From positions 620,001 through 684,000 of the forward strand of contig OZ244910.1 in NCBI GenBank assembly GCA_965221735.1: a DNA stretch of 64,000 bases, written 5' to 3'. Below, one piece after another: positions 53,090 to 61,388 of the stretch. Made by a program: the position numbers and the translations under genes. The notes beneath the pieces were generated by a model, which made no database searches, was not told the DNA's origin, and saw only the letters and a list, made by a program, of their open reading frames with translations. This stretch comes from UBA2991 sp965221735. GTDB lineage: Bacteria; Chloroflexota; Dehalococcoidia; Tepidiformales; Tepidiformaceae. Positions within the stretch are counted from its first letter, which is position 1. Each line of letters starts with the position of its first letter.

Positions 53090-54445
53090 GTGTCGTTCAT
53101 GGGCGAGACCACCACCGTCCCGGGCACCAACCGCCCGCGCCTGCTCCAGGCCATGGTCGACGCCTTCCGCCAGGAAGAGGTGCGGCGAAAGCTGCTCTTC
53201 ACCATCGGCATGCTCATCATCTTCCGCTTCGTCGCCCACGTTCCCGTCCCCAACGTGGACCGCAACGCCCTCGAGCAGGCCTTCGACGGCAACGCCGTGC
53301 TCGACTTCCTCAGCATCTTCTCCGGCGGCGCACTCCAGAACCTCAGCGTCGCCGCCCTCGGCGTCTACCCCTACATCACCGCCTCGATCATCATGCAGAT
53401 CGTCACCCCCCTCTCCTCGCGCCTGCGCGCGCTGCAGGAAGAAGGAGAGCAGGGCCGCCGCCGCATCCAGGTCTATACGCACTGGATGGCGGTGCCCCTC
53501 GCGTTCGTGCAGGGCTACGGCCAGATCATCTTCATCAACAACCAGAGCGGCAGCGCCGTCATCCGCGATTTCGGCTTCCAGAACGACTTCATCGGGACCA
53601 TCGCCACGCTCTTCACGCTCTGCGCGGGAACCATGTTCCTTGTCTGGCTGGGCGAGCTCATCACGGAGCACGGCATCGGGAACGGCGTCTCGCTCATCAT
53701 CTTCGGCGGCATCGTCGCCGTTCTCCCTGGCCTCGTCCCCAACATCTCGACCAGCTCGATCATCGCCGTCGCCGCAATCCTGCTCTTCGCCGTCGCCCTC
53801 ATCTTCGTCATCGTGTTCTTCCAGGAGGCGCAGCGGAGGGTGCCCGTGCAGTACGCCCGATCCTCCTTCCGCGGAGGACGGATGTACCGTCAACAGGGCC
53901 AGAGCTTCATCCCCCTGCGCGTCAACATGGCCGGGATGATCCCGCTCATCTTCGCTTTCTCCATCGTCATCCTTCCCGCCGTCGTGGCCGGCTACTTCTC
54001 CGGTGCGGGTGGCTGGGTCGAAACCGTCGCCGACTTCTTCGTCAACCAGTTCCAGGGTGGCCGGGGCGGCGGCGGCACCGGCATCTACTGGCTCGTGCTG
54101 TTCGTCCTGGTGGTGGGCTTCGCCTTCTTCTATACGATCGTTCAGTACAACCAGCAGAACATCGCCAAGAACCTCCAGCGACAGGGCGCCTTCATCCCGG
54201 GCATTCGTCCCGGGCCTCCGACGGAGGCCTATCTCTTACGGGTCGTGACCCGCATCACCTGGGGAGGCGCGCTCTTCCTCGGGGCGGTTGCGGTTGCCCC
54301 GTTCTTCATCGGCCTCACCACCGATGTCCAGGCCCTCACCATCTCGAGCGCCGGCTTCCTCATCGTCGTGGCCGTCGTGCTCGACACCATGAAGCAGCTT
54401 GAGGCCCAGCTCCTCATGCGGAACTACGAAGGATTCATCCGCTAG
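53090..54445 (+). CDS. secY: protein translocase subunit SecY
   Basis: A 451-residue channel protein of the Sec translocon with ten membrane helices. Start segment RRKLLFTIGMLIIFRFVAHV; plug-region FLSIFSGGALQNLSVAALG; cytoplasmic loop RRRIQVYTHW; and C-terminal RNYEGFIR. GTG start twelve bases after rplO. Confidence 0.99.
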   Translation: MSFMGETTTVPGTNRPRLLQAMVDAFRQEEVRRKLLFTIGMLIIFRFVAHVPVPNVDRNALEQAFDGNAVLDFLSIFSGGALQNLSVAALGVYPYITASIIMQIVTPLSSRLRALQEEGEQGRRRIQVYTHWMAVPLAFVQGYGQIIFINNQSGSAVIRDFGFQNDFIGTIATLFTLCAGTMFLVWLGELITEHGIGNGVSLIIFGGIVAVLPGLVPNISTSSIIAVAAILLFAVALIFVIVFFQEAQRRVPVQYARSSFRGGRMYRQQGQSFIPLRVNMAGMIPLIFAFSIVILPAVVAGYFSGAGGWVETVADFFVNQFQGGRGGGGTGIYWLVLFVLVVGFAFFYTIVQYNQQNIAKNLQRQGAFIPGIRPGPPTEAYLLRVVTRITWGGALFLGAVAVAPFFIGLTTDVQALTISSAGFLIVVAVVLDTMKQLEAQLLMRNYEGFIR

Positions 54446-54447
54446 CC

Positions 54448-55086
54448 ATGTTCGTCGTGCTTCTCGGTCCTCCCGGTGCGGGCAAGGGAACCCAGGCCCA
54501 GCGCCTCACCACCTCGACGGGCCTGCTCCACCTCTCCACGGGCGACATGTTCCGCGAGAACATTCGGGAGGGCACTGAGCTGGGCGCCCTTGCCAGGGGC
54601 TACATGGACCGCGGCGAGCTCGTGCCCGACGAGGTCACCATCAAGATGCTGCTCGAGCGCGTCGCCCGCCCCGACGCCGCCGAGGGCGCCATGTTCGATG
54701 GCTTCCCCCGCAACGTGGTGCAGGCCGTCGCCCTCGACGAGGCCCTCGAAGGCCGTGGCGACTCCATCGCCCACGCCCTCCTGATCGACGTCCCGGACGA
54801 GGAGCTCGTCGCCCGCCTCGGCGGACGCTGGATCTGCCGCGCCTGCGGCGCCGTCTACCACGAGCGCAACGACCCTCCCCGCAAGGCGGGCGCCTGCGAC
54901 ACGTGCGACGGCGAGCTCTACCAGCGCGACGACGACCGCCCGGACGTGGTCCGTACCCGCCTGGAGAAGATGAAGCCGCCCGCCGACCTCATCGGCCACT
55001 ACCGCGATGCGGACGTGCTCCGCGAGATCGACGGCGAGCGCGACCTCGATTCCGTCACGGCCGATCTCCTGGAAGCGCTCAGGTAG
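54448..55086 (+). CDS. adk: adenylate kinase (zinc-LID form)
   Basis: 212 residues, interconverting ATP+AMP and 2 ADP. P-loop GPPGAGKGTQA, LHLSTGDMFREN, DGFPRN. The LID holds four Cys as CRAC and CDTC, so it binds a structural zinc. Two bases after secY. Confidence 0.98.
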   Translation: MFVVLLGPPGAGKGTQAQRLTTSTGLLHLSTGDMFRENIREGTELGALARGYMDRGELVPDEVTIKMLLERVARPDAAEGAMFDGFPRNVVQAVALDEALEGRGDSIAHALLIDVPDEELVARLGGRWICRACGAVYHERNDPPRKAGACDTCDGELYQRDDDRPDVVRTRLEKMKPPADLIGHYRDADVLREIDGERDLDSVTADLLEALR

Positions 55087-55091
55087 CCCCC

Positions 55092-55856
55092 ATGCCCATC
55101 ATGCTCAAGTCCGAAGCCGAACTGGATGTCATGCGCGAGGCGGGTCGCATCGTCGGCCAGACCCTCGCCGGCATCCGCGAGATGATCCGTCCCGGCTTCA
55201 ACCTCCTCGAGGCCGAGGCCTACGTCACGGAACAGTTCGGGCGCCACGGCGCCATCGAGACCTTCCGCGGCTACGATCCCGCCGGCAAGCCGCCCTACCC
55301 CTCCAACCTCTGCGCCAGCGTCAATGAGGAGCTCGTCCACGGCATCCCCCGCGACCGTGTCCTGGAGGAAGGCGACATCGTCACCTTCGACCTCGGCGCG
55401 ACCTACAAGGGGTTCGTCGGCGACTCCGCCATCACCGTCGCCGTCGGCGAGATCAGCCCCGAGGCGCGGCGCCTGATGGAGGTCACCGAGGGGGCGCTCT
55501 GGGCCGGCATCGAGGCGATGGGGACGGGCACGCACCTGAACGACGTGAGCGCCGCCATCGAGGACGCCATCCCGGATGAGTACTACATCGTGCGCGAGTA
55601 CACCGGCCATGGCGTCGGCCGCCAGATGCACGAGGAGCCGCAGGTGCCGAACTACCGGCGCCGCTTCCGCGGTCCGCCCCTCAAACCCGGCCTCGTCCTC
55701 GCCCTCGAGCCGATGGTCAACATCGGCAGCCGCCATACGGTCGAGCTGGACGATCAATGGACCGTGGCCACCGAGGACGGTAGCCTTTGTTGTCACTTCG
55801 AGCACACCATCGCGATCCGGAAGGGGCAGCGCCCGGAGGTGCTGACCCTTCCCTGA
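55092..55856 (+). CDS. map: methionine aminopeptidase, type I
   Basis: A 254-residue metallopeptidase removing initiator Met. Ligands: His in EELVHGIPRDR, Asp in TFDLGATYKGFVGDSAITV (two), His in YTGHGVGRQMHEEPQV, Glu in LALEPMVNIG and Glu in HFEHTIAI. The frame upstream of 55092 lies inside adk. Confidence 0.97.
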   Translation: MPIMLKSEAELDVMREAGRIVGQTLAGIREMIRPGFNLLEAEAYVTEQFGRHGAIETFRGYDPAGKPPYPSNLCASVNEELVHGIPRDRVLEEGDIVTFDLGATYKGFVGDSAITVAVGEISPEARRLMEVTEGALWAGIEAMGTGTHLNDVSAAIEDAIPDEYYIVREYTGHGVGRQMHEEPQVPNYRRRFRGPPLKPGLVLALEPMVNIGSRHTVELDDQWTVATEDGSLCCHFEHTIAIRKGQRPEVLTLP

Positions 55857-55896
55857 GTGCGTCAGTAGCTGGACACCAGAGGGTTGGTAGGCGATC

Positions 55897-56010
55897 ATGA
55901 AAGTTCGGGCCTCGGTCAAACGGCGTTGTGACAAATGCAAGGTGATCCGTCGTCACGGACGGGTCATGGTGATCTGCGAGAACCCGAAACATAAGCAGCG
56001 GCAGGGCTAG
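55897..56010 (+). CDS. rpmJ: 50S ribosomal protein L36
   Basis: 37 residues with the zinc-ribbon form: MKVRASVKRRCDKCKVIRRH, then CENPKHKQRQG (three Cys and one His). It lies 40 bases after map, where infA normally stands; no infA is present in that gap. Confidence 0.97.
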   Translation: MKVRASVKRRCDKCKVIRRHGRVMVICENPKHKQRQG

Positions 56011-56013
56011 GTC

Positions 56014-56397
56014 ATGGCGAGGATTTCCGGCGTCGACATCCCCAACGAGAAGCGCATCGAGATCTCGTTGCGCTACATCTATGGCATTGGCCCGACCCGC
56101 GCGGGCCAGCTCCTGGCGTCTACCCGCGTCGACCCGGGAACGCGCACGCGCGACCTCACCGACGAAGAGCTCGTTCGCATCCGCGACTTCATCGAGAAGA
56201 ACTTCACGGTCGAGGGTGACCTCCGCCGTGAGGTGCGCCAGAACATCCAGCGCCTGGTCGAGATCAACTGCTATCGCGGCCAGCGTCATCGTCGCAACCT
56301 TCCTGTTCATGGGCAGCGCACGCGCACCAACGCACGCCAGCGCCGCGGCGCCCGCAAGACCGTCGCCGGCCGCCGTCGCGCCGCCACGAAGAAGTAA
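56014..56397 (+). CDS. rpsM: 30S ribosomal protein S13
   Basis: 127 residues. ARISGVDIPNEKRIEISLRY, YGIGPTRAGQLL, and the C-terminal basic GQRTRTNARQRRGARKTVAG. Three bases after rpmJ. Confidence 0.99.
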   Translation: MARISGVDIPNEKRIEISLRYIYGIGPTRAGQLLASTRVDPGTRTRDLTDEELVRIRDFIEKNFTVEGDLRREVRQNIQRLVEINCYRGQRHRRNLPVHGQRTRTNARQRRGARKTVAGRRRAATKK

Positions 56398-56412
56398 CCG
56401 GAGTACGAGCGA

Positions 56413-56802
56413 ATGCCCGAGGGAACCCGCCGATCCAGGCGCCGCGAGCGCAAGTCCGTGCCCCGTGGTCGCGCCTACATCAAGAGTTCGTTCAACAACA
56501 CGATCGTTACCCTGACCGACCCCAACGGGAACGTCGTGGCGCAGGCCACCGCCGGCCAGACCGGATTCAAGGGCTCGCGCAAGAGCACGCCCTTCGCGGC
56601 CCAGCTCGCCGGTGAGGCCGCCGCCCGCCGCGCGCAGGAGCACGGCATGCAGACCATCGAGGTCTTCGTGCGCGGCGCCGGCAGTGGCCGCGAGGCCGCC
56701 ATCCGCGCCCTGCAGGCGACCGGGCTCGACGTGACCGCCATCCGCGATGTCACGCCCATCCCTCACAACGGCTGCCGCGCTCCGAAGCGGAGGCGCGTCT
56801 AG
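56413..56802 (+). CDS. rpsK: 30S ribosomal protein S11
   Basis: 129 residues. RGRAYIKSSFNNTIVTLTDP, STPFAAQLAGEAAARRAQEH, IRDVTPIPHNGCRAPKRRRV are standard for S11 at the platform. Confidence 0.99.
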   Translation: MPEGTRRSRRRERKSVPRGRAYIKSSFNNTIVTLTDPNGNVVAQATAGQTGFKGSRKSTPFAAQLAGEAAARRAQEHGMQTIEVFVRGAGSGREAAIRALQATGLDVTAIRDVTPIPHNGCRAPKRRRV

Positions 56803-56804
56803 CA

Positions 56805-57434
56805 ATGGCACGCTACACCGGCCCCGTCTGCCGAATCTGCCGCCGTCGCGGCGACAAGCTCTACCTGAAGGGTGAGCGCTGCTACTCGCCCAAGTGCGCC
56901 TTCGAGCGCCGCCCCAACCCCCCGGGGCCCCGTCCCGCCCGCCGCCGCAAGGTGAGCGACCGTGGACTCCAGCTCCGGGAGAAGCAGCGGGCCCGCGCCA
57001 CCTACGGCGTGCTCGAGCGGCAGTTCCTGCGCTACTACAAGGAGGCCGTGCGCCGCCCGGGCGTCTCCGGCCTCAACCTCGTGCGCATCCTCGAAAGCCG
57101 CCTCGACAACGCGGTCTACCGCGCCGGTTTCGCCGATTCGCGCGCCCAGGCGCGCCAGATCGTCCGCCACGGGCTCATCACCCTGAACGGACGCAAGACC
57201 GACATCCCCTCCGCCCAGTTGCGCGATGGCGACAGCATCGGCTTCACGCAGCGCGGCGCCCGCAGCGAGCACTACAAGGTGCTCCAGGAGACCATCGCCG
57301 CCAAGACGCCCCCGTCCTGGCTCGTGGTCGATCCGGGCGCCCTCAGCGCCCGTGTCGCCGGTCCCCTCGAGGTTGTCCCGGGTGAAACCCACCGGTTCAA
57401 CGAGAACGTCGTCATCGAGTACTACTCTCGCTAG
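56805..57434 (+). CDS. rpsD: 30S ribosomal protein S4 (zinc-binding form)
   Basis: 209 residues. The N-terminus has a Cys cluster (VCRICRRRGDKLYLKG, ERCYSPKC), i.e. the C+ type. An S4 RNA-binding domain follows: LESRLDNAVYRAGFADSRAQ, QIVRHGLITLNGRKTDIPS. Confidence 0.99.
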   Translation: MARYTGPVCRICRRRGDKLYLKGERCYSPKCAFERRPNPPGPRPARRRKVSDRGLQLREKQRARATYGVLERQFLRYYKEAVRRPGVSGLNLVRILESRLDNAVYRAGFADSRAQARQIVRHGLITLNGRKTDIPSAQLRDGDSIGFTQRGARSEHYKVLQETIAAKTPPSWLVVDPGALSARVAGPLEVVPGETHRFNENVVIEYYSR

Positions 57435-57451
57435 GCAGGTCAGCAGGTCCC

Positions 57452-58612
57452 ATGACACTCGAAACCCCTCTCGATCCGCTCGACATGCCGCCCGCGCCGG
57501 CCCCTGTGCCGGTGCCGGAGCTGACCATCGAGAACGAGGACGACGGCTACGCCCGCCTCGTCGCCGAGCCGCTCGATCCCGGCTACGGCACGACGCTTGG
57601 GAACTCCCTGCGCCGCATCCTGCTCAGCTCGCTCGAAGGCGCCGCCATCACCTCCGTGCGCATCGACCAGGTGCAGCACGAGTTCTCCACCATCGACGGC
57701 ATGCAGGAGGACTGCACCGAGTTCCTCCTCAACGTCAAGGAGATCCGGCTGAAGGCGCTCAGCAACCGCCCCGGCACCCTCACCCTCGATGCCGAGGGCG
57801 CGGGCGAGATCACCGCGGGCGACCTCCAGGTTCCGGCCGACTTCGAAGTCGTGAACCCCTCCCTCCACCTCGCCACCCTCGACGGCCCCGATGCCCGCAT
57901 CAACGCGGAGTTCCACGCCCAGCTCAAGAGCGGCTACACCCCCGCAACCGAGGTCGAGGGCATGCCCATCGGCGTTATCCCGGTCGATGCCGTCTTCTCG
58001 CCCGTGCGGAAGGTCAACTTCCACGTCGAGAAGGTGCGCGTTGGCCAGGCCACCGACTTCGACCGCATGGTGCTCGAAGTGTGGACCGACGGCACGGTCG
58101 CTCCCGTGGACGCCGTCGGCCAGGCCGCCAGCATCCTGATCGACCAGTTCGCCCTCTTCAACACGATGGGCGCCCCCGGCGCTCCCGCGGCCGCGCCTCC
58201 CGCCCCCGCCACCAGCCTCCCCATCTCCCCCGAGCGTTACCACACGCCCATCGAGGCGCTGCAACTTTCCGTTCGGGCCTACAACTGCCTGCGCCGCAGC
58301 GGTCTCATGACCATCGGCCAGGTGCTCGAGCGCACGGAGGACGAACTCCTCGCCCTCCGCAACTTCGGGCACAAGTCGTACGACGAGCTGCGCGACCGCC
58401 TCATCGAGATGAACTACATCGATGGCAGCGCGCCCGGCCTCCAGATCGTGCCCGACCTCGCCGCCCCGGCCACCCCGACGCCCCCGCCTTCCAGCGTCAT
58501 CCTCGATGAGGAGGACGACGAGGAGAGCCTCGGCGCCCTCGGCAAGGCCCTGCGCGAGGCGCTCCGCGAAGTCGGCGACGACGACCTCCTCGGCGCGGAC
58601 GACGAGGAGTAG
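57452..58612 (+). CDS. rpoA: RNA polymerase alpha subunit
   Basis: 386 residues, longer than the usual ~320. The N-terminal dimer domain has GYGTTLGNSLRRILLSSLEG and FDRMVLEVWTDGTV. An Ala/Pro linker leads to the C-terminal domain (LSVRAYNCLRRSGLMTIGQV, LRNFGHKSYDELRDRL). After it comes a ~50-residue acidic tail with EEDDEE and GADDEE. Seventeen bases after rpsD. Confidence 0.99.
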   Translation: MTLETPLDPLDMPPAPAPVPVPELTIENEDDGYARLVAEPLDPGYGTTLGNSLRRILLSSLEGAAITSVRIDQVQHEFSTIDGMQEDCTEFLLNVKEIRLKALSNRPGTLTLDAEGAGEITAGDLQVPADFEVVNPSLHLATLDGPDARINAEFHAQLKSGYTPATEVEGMPIGVIPVDAVFSPVRKVNFHVEKVRVGQATDFDRMVLEVWTDGTVAPVDAVGQAASILIDQFALFNTMGAPGAPAAAPPAPATSLPISPERYHTPIEALQLSVRAYNCLRRSGLMTIGQVLERTEDELLALRNFGHKSYDELRDRLIEMNYIDGSAPGLQIVPDLAAPATPTPPPSSVILDEEDDEESLGALGKALREALREVGDDDLLGADDEE

Positions 58613-58614
58613 CC

Positions 58615-59205
58615 ATGCGACATCGCAAGGCGGGCCGCCACCTCGGGCGCGACAGCGCCCATCGGAAGGCCCTCTACCGCAACCTCGTCACGGACCTGCT
58701 CCGCTACGAGCGCATCACCACGACCGATGCCAAGGCGCGTGAGATACGCCCCATCGCCGAGAAGATGATCACGCTCGGCCGCCGTGGCGACCTTCACGCT
58801 CGACGCCAGGCCCTGAGCTACATCTACGACCGCTACGTCGTCGAGAGGGTCTTCGAGGACATAGCCCCTCGCATGGCCGATCGCCCCGGCGGCTACCTGC
58901 GCATCACGCGCCTTGAGCCCCGCAAGGGCGACGGCGCCCGGATGGCGGTCATCGAGACCGTCGACTACCAGGAAGCCATCGAGGTCGCCGAGGCCCCGCC
59001 TGCCGGGGAGACCGACGCAGCGACCGGGACCGAGGCCGAAACCGAAGCGACCGCCGAGGTCGACGAGCCGGAAGCGGCCGTGGACACCGACGACGCCGGC
59101 GACGAGGTCGAAGCAGCCGAAGCCACCGCGGAGTCCGATGACACTGCGGAGGTGGAGGAGCCTGAGGCCGATGACGCTCCCGAAGCCGAGGGTGAGGAAC
59201 GGTAA
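58615..59205 (+). CDS. rplQ: 50S ribosomal protein L17 with long acidic tail
   Basis: 196 residues against about 118 in most bacteria. The core RHRKAGRHLGRDSAHRKALY, RYERITTTDAKAREIRPIAE and YLRITRLEPRKGDGARMAVI is normal. The remaining ~80 residues are Glu/Ala/Thr/Asp-rich. Confidence 0.98.
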   Translation: MRHRKAGRHLGRDSAHRKALYRNLVTDLLRYERITTTDAKAREIRPIAEKMITLGRRGDLHARRQALSYIYDRYVVERVFEDIAPRMADRPGGYLRITRLEPRKGDGARMAVIETVDYQEAIEVAEAPPAGETDAATGTEAETEATAEVDEPEAAVDTDDAGDEVEAAEATAESDDTAEVEEPEADDAPEAEGEER

Positions 59206-59207
59206 CC

Positions 59208-59969
59208 GTGTCCGATACCACCCGCTTCGCCGCCACCGTCAGCTACGACGGACAGGAGTTCGCCGGCTCCCAGCGCCAGCTCCACGCCCGCACCGTGCAG
59301 GGCGAGCTCGAGACCGCGGCCGAACGCCTCTTTGGCGGCGCCACGCGTGTCGAGCTGGCCGGCCGCACCGATGCCGGGGTCCACGCCGTCGGGCAGGTGG
59401 CCGCCTTCTCCGCCGACACGGCGCTTGAGCCGGGAACCGTCGAGCGGGCCCTGAACGCCCACCTTCCGGAGGACGTGGCCGTTCGCGACGTGCGCGAGGT
59501 GCCCGAAGGCTTCGACCCCAGGCGCTGGGCGCGACGCCGCTGGTACCGCTACTCGCTCCTCAACTCCGCCGTCCGGCTGCCCCTGCAGCGGCGCACCGCC
59601 TGGCGCATCGGCAGTCCCCTTGAGCTTGCCGCCATGAAGGACGCCGCTCGAACGCTGCTCGGCCGCCGCGACTTCAGCGCCTGCGCCGGGCCCCTCGAGG
59701 AGGGCCGCTCGCCCGTGCGCACGGTCGCCGAGGCCAACTTCTCGCAGGCGGGGTGCCTGCTCGCATTCGATATCGAGGCCGACGCCTTCCTCCCGCAGAT
59801 GGTCCGCCGCATTGTCGGCGGCCTCGTGCGAGTGGGACGCGGCGCCATCAGCGCCGGAGAGTTCGAGAACGCCGTCGCCGCCGCCGCGCCCGCCACCGTG
59901 GGCCCGCCGGCGCCGCCGCACGGCCTGAGCCTGCAGCGCGTCTGGTATGACGAGGGGTACGCAACATGA
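59208..59969 (+). CDS. truA: tRNA pseudouridine(38-40) synthase
   Basis: A 253-residue enzyme making pseudouridine in the anticodon arm. TVSYDGQEFAGSQRQ, catalytic Asp in LAGRTDAGVHAVGQVA, and FLPQMVRRIVGGLVRVGRG. GTG start two bases after rplQ; ATGA overlap with rplM. Confidence 0.96.
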   Translation: MSDTTRFAATVSYDGQEFAGSQRQLHARTVQGELETAAERLFGGATRVELAGRTDAGVHAVGQVAAFSADTALEPGTVERALNAHLPEDVAVRDVREVPEGFDPRRWARRRWYRYSLLNSAVRLPLQRRTAWRIGSPLELAAMKDAARTLLGRRDFSACAGPLEEGRSPVRTVAEANFSQAGCLLAFDIEADAFLPQMVRRIVGGLVRVGRGAISAGEFENAVAAAAPATVGPPAPPHGLSLQRVWYDEGYAT

Positions 59970-60730
59970 CATCGACCGTGCGCCGCAAGGCCTCCGAGAT
60001 CGCCAAGGGCTGGCACGTCGTCGACGCCGCCGGCCGCCCCCTCGGGCGCGTTGCCAGCGAAGTCGCCGCCCTCATTCGCGGCAAGCACAAGCCAACCTAC
60101 GAGCCCCACCTCGACGACGGCGACTTCGTCATCATCATCAACGCCGGCAAGGTCCGCCTGAGCGGGCGCAAGGCCGAGCAGAAGGTCTACTACCGCCACT
60201 CCGGTTACCCCGGCAACCTGCGCAAGCGCACCTTCGCCGAGCAGATGGCGCGGCAGCCGGAGCGTGTGCTTGAGCGCTCCGTCTGGGGAATGCTCCCGAA
60301 GGGGCCGCTGGGCAAGCGCATGCGCCGCCACCTGAAGGTCTACGCAGGCCCCGACCATCCCCACCAGGCCCAGATCACCGGTTCGGAGCGCGCCGCCGAG
60401 GCGGCCGCCCAGGCCGAGGCAGACGCGCTCCAGGCGAGCATCGAGAACCCGTCCGCGCCTCCCCGGCTGCGCCCCCTCTCCGTGCCCGAGACCCCGACCC
60501 CGCGGCCGACCCGCGCCGAGAAGGTCGCCGCCTGGCTCGCCGAGCTCGAGGAAGCCCGCGCCGCGGCCGAGGCGGACGCCGCCGCAATGGCCGAGGCCGA
60601 AGACGAAGGCCTCCCCGAGGCGGATGACGCCCCCGAAGACGCCCCCGAAGACGAGCCCGTTGCCGAGGCCGAGCCCGCAGCAGAAGCGGAAGCCGAGGTC
60701 GAGCCGGAAGACGAGTCCGAGGAGAAGTAA
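59966..60730 (+). CDS. rplM: 50S ribosomal protein L13 with long acidic tail
   Basis: 254 residues against ~143 usually. Core: AKGWHVVDAAGRPLGRVASE, VIIINAGKVRLSGRKAEQKV, MLPKGPLGKRMRRHLKVYAG. From ~150 the chain is Pro/Ala/Glu-rich and ends strongly acidic (PEDESEEK). It overlaps rpsI by one base. Confidence 0.98.
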   Translation: MTSTVRRKASEIAKGWHVVDAAGRPLGRVASEVAALIRGKHKPTYEPHLDDGDFVIIINAGKVRLSGRKAEQKVYYRHSGYPGNLRKRTFAEQMARQPERVLERSVWGMLPKGPLGKRMRRHLKVYAGPDHPHQAQITGSERAAEAAAQAEADALQASIENPSAPPRLRPLSVPETPTPRPTRAEKVAAWLAELEEARAAAEADAAAMAEAEDEGLPEADDAPEDAPEDEPVAEAEPAAEAEAEVEPEDESEEK

Positions 60731-61125
60731 TGGCCGAGCAGTACTACTACGGCACTGGACGCCGCAAGACGGCCATCGCGCGCGTGCGCCTGTACCCGGG
60801 CGGCGGCGCCATCATCGTCAACGGCAAGCCTGTCGACGAAGTGTTCGACCGCGACATGCACCGCGACGAGATCATGCTTCCCCTCAAGCGCGTCGGCGCC
60901 GAGGGCAAGTTCAGCGCCCAGGTGAAGTGCGAAGGTGGCGGTGTTTCCGGCTGGGCCGGCGCCATCCGCCTTGGCATCGCCCGCGCCCTCGTCGAGGCCG
61001 ACCCGGCGCTCAAGGTCACGCTCAAGCGCGCCCCCAGCCTTCTCACCCGCGATGCCCGCGTGAAGGAGCGCAAGAAGCCGGGACTCAAGCGCGCCCGCAA
61101 GGCCCCGCAGTACACCAAGCGCTAG
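60730..61125 (+). CDS. rpsI: 30S ribosomal protein S9
   Basis: 131 residues. YYYGTGRRKTAIARVRLYPG at the start, GAIRLGIARALVEADP, and the C-terminal tail KKPGLKRARKAPQYTKR reaching the P site. Last gene of the superoperon. Confidence 0.99.
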   Translation: MAEQYYYGTGRRKTAIARVRLYPGGGAIIVNGKPVDEVFDRDMHRDEIMLPLKRVGAEGKFSAQVKCEGGGVSGWAGAIRLGIARALVEADPALKVTLKRAPSLLTRDARVKERKKPGLKRARKAPQYTKR

Positions 61126-61388
61126 GCTGCGCGTACGGGCGCTTTGGCCTTGCTCCCGTGGCATACCGGGGAACCGCTGTGCCTGTCGGCCGAAGCGTTC
61201 CCTTCAAGTTGATGGTCAGGTTAAGAATCGGTGTAAGCTGAGTGATGCGGCTCGCCCCTGAAGGGGTGGCGCGATCGTGTTACGGGCTTTGGCAGTGCAG
61301 CAATGAGTGTCCGCCTCTTCCGTGTTGAACATCGGCCGCGTGCCACGCTCGTTTCCTTAAATCTCCACGCCAGGGAGGTCGCCAGCTC
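61126..61388. other. intergenic region between rpsI and the MMPL gene
   Basis: 263 bases without a gene. CCCC-TGAA-GGGG at about 61254-61265 can form a small hairpin but has no T-run, so no clear terminator of the superoperon is visible. Confidence 0.4.
61209..61239 (+). promoter_or_regulatory. possible promoter of the MMPL gene
   Basis: TTGATG (61209-61214) and TAAGCT (61234-61239) are spaced by 19 bases, a weak fit. The leader to GTG 61389 would be about 145 bases and ends with GGGAGG. Confidence 0.3.

Noticed and set aside
61254..61265. Intrinsic terminator after rpsI
   Set aside because: The CCCC-TGAA-GGGG stem is short and has no T-run. Termination here cannot be claimed.
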